64,000 nucleotides of DNA, taken from the NCBI GenBank assembly GCA_035578155.1, contig JAPWDM010000005.1, positions 34,868,108 to 34,932,107 on the forward strand, in the 5' to 3' direction. Positions within the stretch are counted from its first letter, which is position 1. Each line of letters opens with the position of its first letter. The translations under genes were made by a program, and so were the position numbers. Of the stretch, positions 60,937 to 64,000 are shown in pieces. This stretch comes from Brachynemurus nebulosus. Its lineage: Eukaryota > Arthropoda > Insecta > Neuroptera > Myrmeleontidae. The notes beneath the pieces were generated by a model. That model did not search any database, was not told the origin of the DNA, and saw only the letters and a list, made by a program, of their open reading frames with translations.

Positions 60937-61323
60937 CACTTTACAGTCCGCATTTACAGCATCTCTAACTAGCCATACATGTGTGCAACATTGTACAGGC
61001 AAGCAAGTATTGACTTACATAAAACACACTCATTGTGTGTTGGTTTTTGTAAACATTTATAGAATAACGTAACAGAAAATATAATTTTTTATTATCATTT
61101 ATTTTTTGTGATGGTATTGAAATGCGTACATTTCAATACAATCACAAAAATCAGTGTGTTTATCTGTTAATGGTATTGATTTTATTAAAAATGTGTATGT
61201 TTACACATGTTGAATCATTTCGTAAATTTATTTATACAAAGTTGCTTTTTTTAATTCTTATTTTTAAAAACTATTGCCAGCTGCTGGGGAAGTTTACTGT
61301 GAAAGTGTGCGGACTGTATAGTG
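60937..61323. mobile_element. 387-bp TTAA-flanked MITE, CACTTTACAGTCCGCA ends
   Basis: TTAA at 60,933-60,936 and 61,324-61,327. CACTTTACAGTCCGCA and TGCGGACTGTATAGTG are inverted repeats with one mismatch. The frame 61,122-61,385 crosses the right end and is not coding. Confidence 0.85.
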
Positions 61324-61327
61324 TTAA

Positions 61328-62212
61328 GTTACATTTCTGGCCATTAATTGTTTTTAGACGATTATACAATGTATTAAAATTTTAAGCACACGCATTTCTA
61401 GAATTAATGCACAACAATTTTTAAAAATGCACAATTTTCTGTGATTTATTCAAAAAATCAAAAATGCACATTTAAATTGAATATTTCTTATTATATGTAT
61501 AACTTGAAGAATTTCAAAAATTATATATAAATAAATTAAATATATTTAATACTGATATAAAGGAAATTTGTTCAAATTTATATTAAATTCTATATTGTTA
61601 ATCTTATATTGTAATATTAAATATATGTACAAATCTCAAATATATTTTCTCATTCATTTTTAATTATTAATTATTATGTAAAATGATTCTAGACAAATTC
61701 TCTTATAGAAGATTCTTATTTGAAACGAATCGGATAAATTGATAATAAAAACATTTCATTGCTTCAACTTTATAAATAAAGCCATGCTTTTATTGATTAT
61801 TATATAAATAAGCGTTCTATCAACACTATTATCGAAATTTTACAAATACCTAATATATTATTATTCGTTTTTATTTTTTAATTTGTTTTTCTGTATATAA
61901 ATGGTACATAACTTACAACAGTAATGATATTATGTAGATAGTATCGAACGAAACAAATAATTATTATTACTGATTCTATAAAATAAATAAACATAATATG
62001 CAGTACTCCCATCCTTCGGTACGTCACACTTACTAAATAAGGGTATAAGTATGGTCTAAACATTTAACCAAAGTTCATTTTTTTGATTTCACTACATTTC
62101 AGGAATATTGTGTATGAATTTCAGGACAAAATTTTAAGTATTTTAAATTTTATGGCCATTTGTAAAAAGAAAAATAAAATCAGGGAAAATTACACCAATT
62201 TGTACCGCTATA
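61328..62212. other. Non-coding stretch
   Basis: Very AT-rich, no gene or repeat recognised. Confidence 0.5.
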
Positions 62213-62214
62213 TA

Positions 62215-62793
62215 CAGGGTACGGCAACGAAACTTGCTGATTTAAAAGGTGGATAAAAAAGGTATATTATCATTTTAATTCTTTTTTTATTTATTTCTAC
62301 ATGATTATAAAAATACATGGTAAAATTACATGATTCACTGTTGGGAGATTTACTTTGTGAAATTTCATTTTAAATATTTTCAATATTTAAAATTACATCG
62401 TTTTAAAAATGTCAGGCAAGTGACGCTCTTCATTGTCGGTGCACGAGATTAGTCGATTTCTAAAGTTTCTAACGACTCTTTCGATCATAACAAGGGGTAT
62501 GCTGGATATTGCTTGGCGAATATTCTCCTACACGATCGCTGCGAACAATAGATTTTAGATATCCCCATGAGAAAAAGTCACAAGGGGCTAAATCAGGAGA
62601 TTGTTTCGACCACGATAGATCGTCCGTCAAAAAATCCGGCGTTCGAAGAAATTTTTTTCCGGCAAAACACCCAAAGAAATTCGTTCAAACTCCTCGACAC
62701 GCATTTTCGAATGAGACTATCTCCAGCTTTGGTTTACCACGCCCTCTTTCATGACGCCTTTTTAACATCAGCAAGTTTCGTTGCCGTACTCTA
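62215..62793 (-). mobile_element. Truncated Tc1/mariner-superfamily transposon
   Basis: CAGGGTACGGCAACGAAACT at the left and AGTTTCGTTGCCGTACTCTA at the right are inverted repeats with TA on the outer sides (62,213-62,214; 62,794-62,795). The 579-bp interior encodes only the end of a transposase on the minus strand, so it is an internally deleted copy. Confidence 0.88.
62393..62620 (-). pseudogene. DDE transposase C-terminal fragment
   Basis: On the minus strand the frame beginning at 62,612 contains WSKQSPDLAPCDFFSWGYLK, the signature around the last catalytic Asp in mariner-related transposases. After a frameshift near 62,500 the reading continues with a block ending ERHLPDIFKTM and TAA at 62,395-62,393, matching the usual RHLxDxxFKT end. 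The rest of the catalytic domain and the DNA-binding domain are missing. Plus-strand frames here (62,509-62,857) are antisense shadows. Confidence 0.85.
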
Positions 62794-62795
62794 TA

Positions 62796-64000
62796 TGTTC
62801 AAGAAAAATAAGTTCCTTCCCATTCTCAACTATGGGATAAAAAATAGCTTAATTTAAAATACCGAGATTTTACTCTGAAATTTTTCAAGTCTACCTCAGG
62901 TGGCATCCTTAAGAAACCAGAATTTGTTATAAACTTTATTTTATATTTAGTGAGATTAAAAATATTTAATTATATTTTGTTACAATACATAATTTGCACT
63001 TTTATTAACTAAATCGACTTCAGCTGCTTACATTTCAATAATTTCATTAATATTAAATACTTTTAAAACATGAGCCAAATTGTAACAGCATTTTCGGAGA
63101 ACTAAAAACTTATTATACCTCATTTCAGATACAATTGATCATAAGTTTTCGTTAAAAAATTAAATAATTCGTATATTCGAAACAAATCAATCTTTCTATT
63201 CTTTTCTAAAAATAAACTGCAAATTTAAAATTTACATAAATGCAATAATAAAAGAGATAAAGCCAAGAAAACGGAAATTATTTAAATTCAAAGTGACGAA
63301 TCATGGTTGAATTTAACTGAAATTAACCATACGTACGGCGTTTACTCTTAAAAAAATTTAGTACTGTTTTATTTAAATTTGGTTTACAGCCCTCCAACTG
63401 AATATGCTGTAGCAATTTGGTAAAATATGAACATGCTTCTTCATAGTTTTGTTAGCAATGTTTAAATATATTATTTTGTTGATGAAAACTCTTGTAATTT
63501 TTTGCACAAATAGAAATATGTTTAAACTGATAAACCATTATTGTGAAAATGAAATATTTAAAATCGTTATAATTATTATGAAAAGTTTATAATTTAAAAC
63601 GACTGTATGGATGATACTTGTAGAAGAATATATTTATCATGATCTCATGACGCATGAGAGCAATCATTTATTTGTTATTTTTATTATTTAGGAATGTTTA
63701 CAGCCAATATGAAACTATTGTAATATAAGAATTTAGAAAAACTTTAAATATTATAAAAGTGAAATTACCAAGTTCAGTTTGTTCGTTTTGTATACCAAAT
63801 TAGAAATTTAATAATTTATAAAATAATCGAAACCCTCCGCTAAAAAATCTTTGCTTAATATTGAAGCTATTGAAGTGTCTACTTCCTATGACAATGCGAA
63901 ATCTTTAACAAAATTCGTTATAATAGAACATAGTAAAAATCAATTACATTCTCGGTAAGAATGTTTATACTACATATTAAAAGAAATTGTTAAAATATAC
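62796..64000. other. Non-coding stretch to window end
   Basis: AT-rich sequence; no gene or clear element seen. Confidence 0.5.

Overview
The window looks like one stretch of an AT-rich, intron-bearing animal nuclear genome, almost certainly an insect. The evidence is spliced GT-AG exons of an insect-like mitochondrial calcium uniporter (MCU), long AT-rich non-coding DNA, and many mariner, Tc1, hAT, piggyBac and LINE relics. I cannot name the species. There are no bacterial operons, no CRISPR arrays and no intact rRNA or tRNA genes.

The only cellular gene I can support is the 3' part of MCU (54,095-56,753, + strand). It has four coding exons that join in frame into 301 residues: the N-terminal regulatory domain, coiled coil 1, two membrane segments around the W-D-I-M-E-P calcium filter, coiled coil 2 and a stop codon. 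The exon or exons for the start codon and mitochondrial presequence were not found.

The rest is repeat landscape. From 1 to 25 kb: a 2.7-kb nested palindrome (4,014-6,745), an internally deleted mariner (9,070-10,006), a foldback built from two copies of a Tc1/mariner transposase 3' end (12,261-13,169), a dispersed pair of 1.7-2.0-kb repeats with internal ~160-bp periodicity (14,401-16,059 and 18,777-20,813), and a family of hairpin repeats (13.5, 17.9 and 21.7 kb). From 25 to 38 kb: several inverted-repeat elements, a three-level transposon nest (29,605-32,450), a hAT-like element carrying another element (34,313-35,210), and a hAT relic with a degenerate transposase C-terminus (36,795-37,344). 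From 38 to 54 kb: a GC-rich cassette between two (AAT)n arrays that folds into eight consecutive hairpins (38,851-39,884), foldbacks, a tRNA-derived SINE, a six-unit ~168-bp tandem array (45,730-46,720), LINE debris and more foldbacks. From 54 to 64 kb: MCU, then small hAT and piggyBac-type MITEs and a Tc1/mariner relic.

The strongest theme is ten elements bounded by TTAA on both sides (28,088; 29,605; 30,435; 34,414; 43,891; 47,793; 50,279; 53,156; 59,115; 60,937). This is the target-site rule of piggyBac-type transposons. One of them has a paralogous empty site inside the window, which shows the TTAA duplication directly. Two families share a palindrome-plus-tail motif near their ends. The most unexplained segment is the hairpin train at 38.85-39.88 kb.
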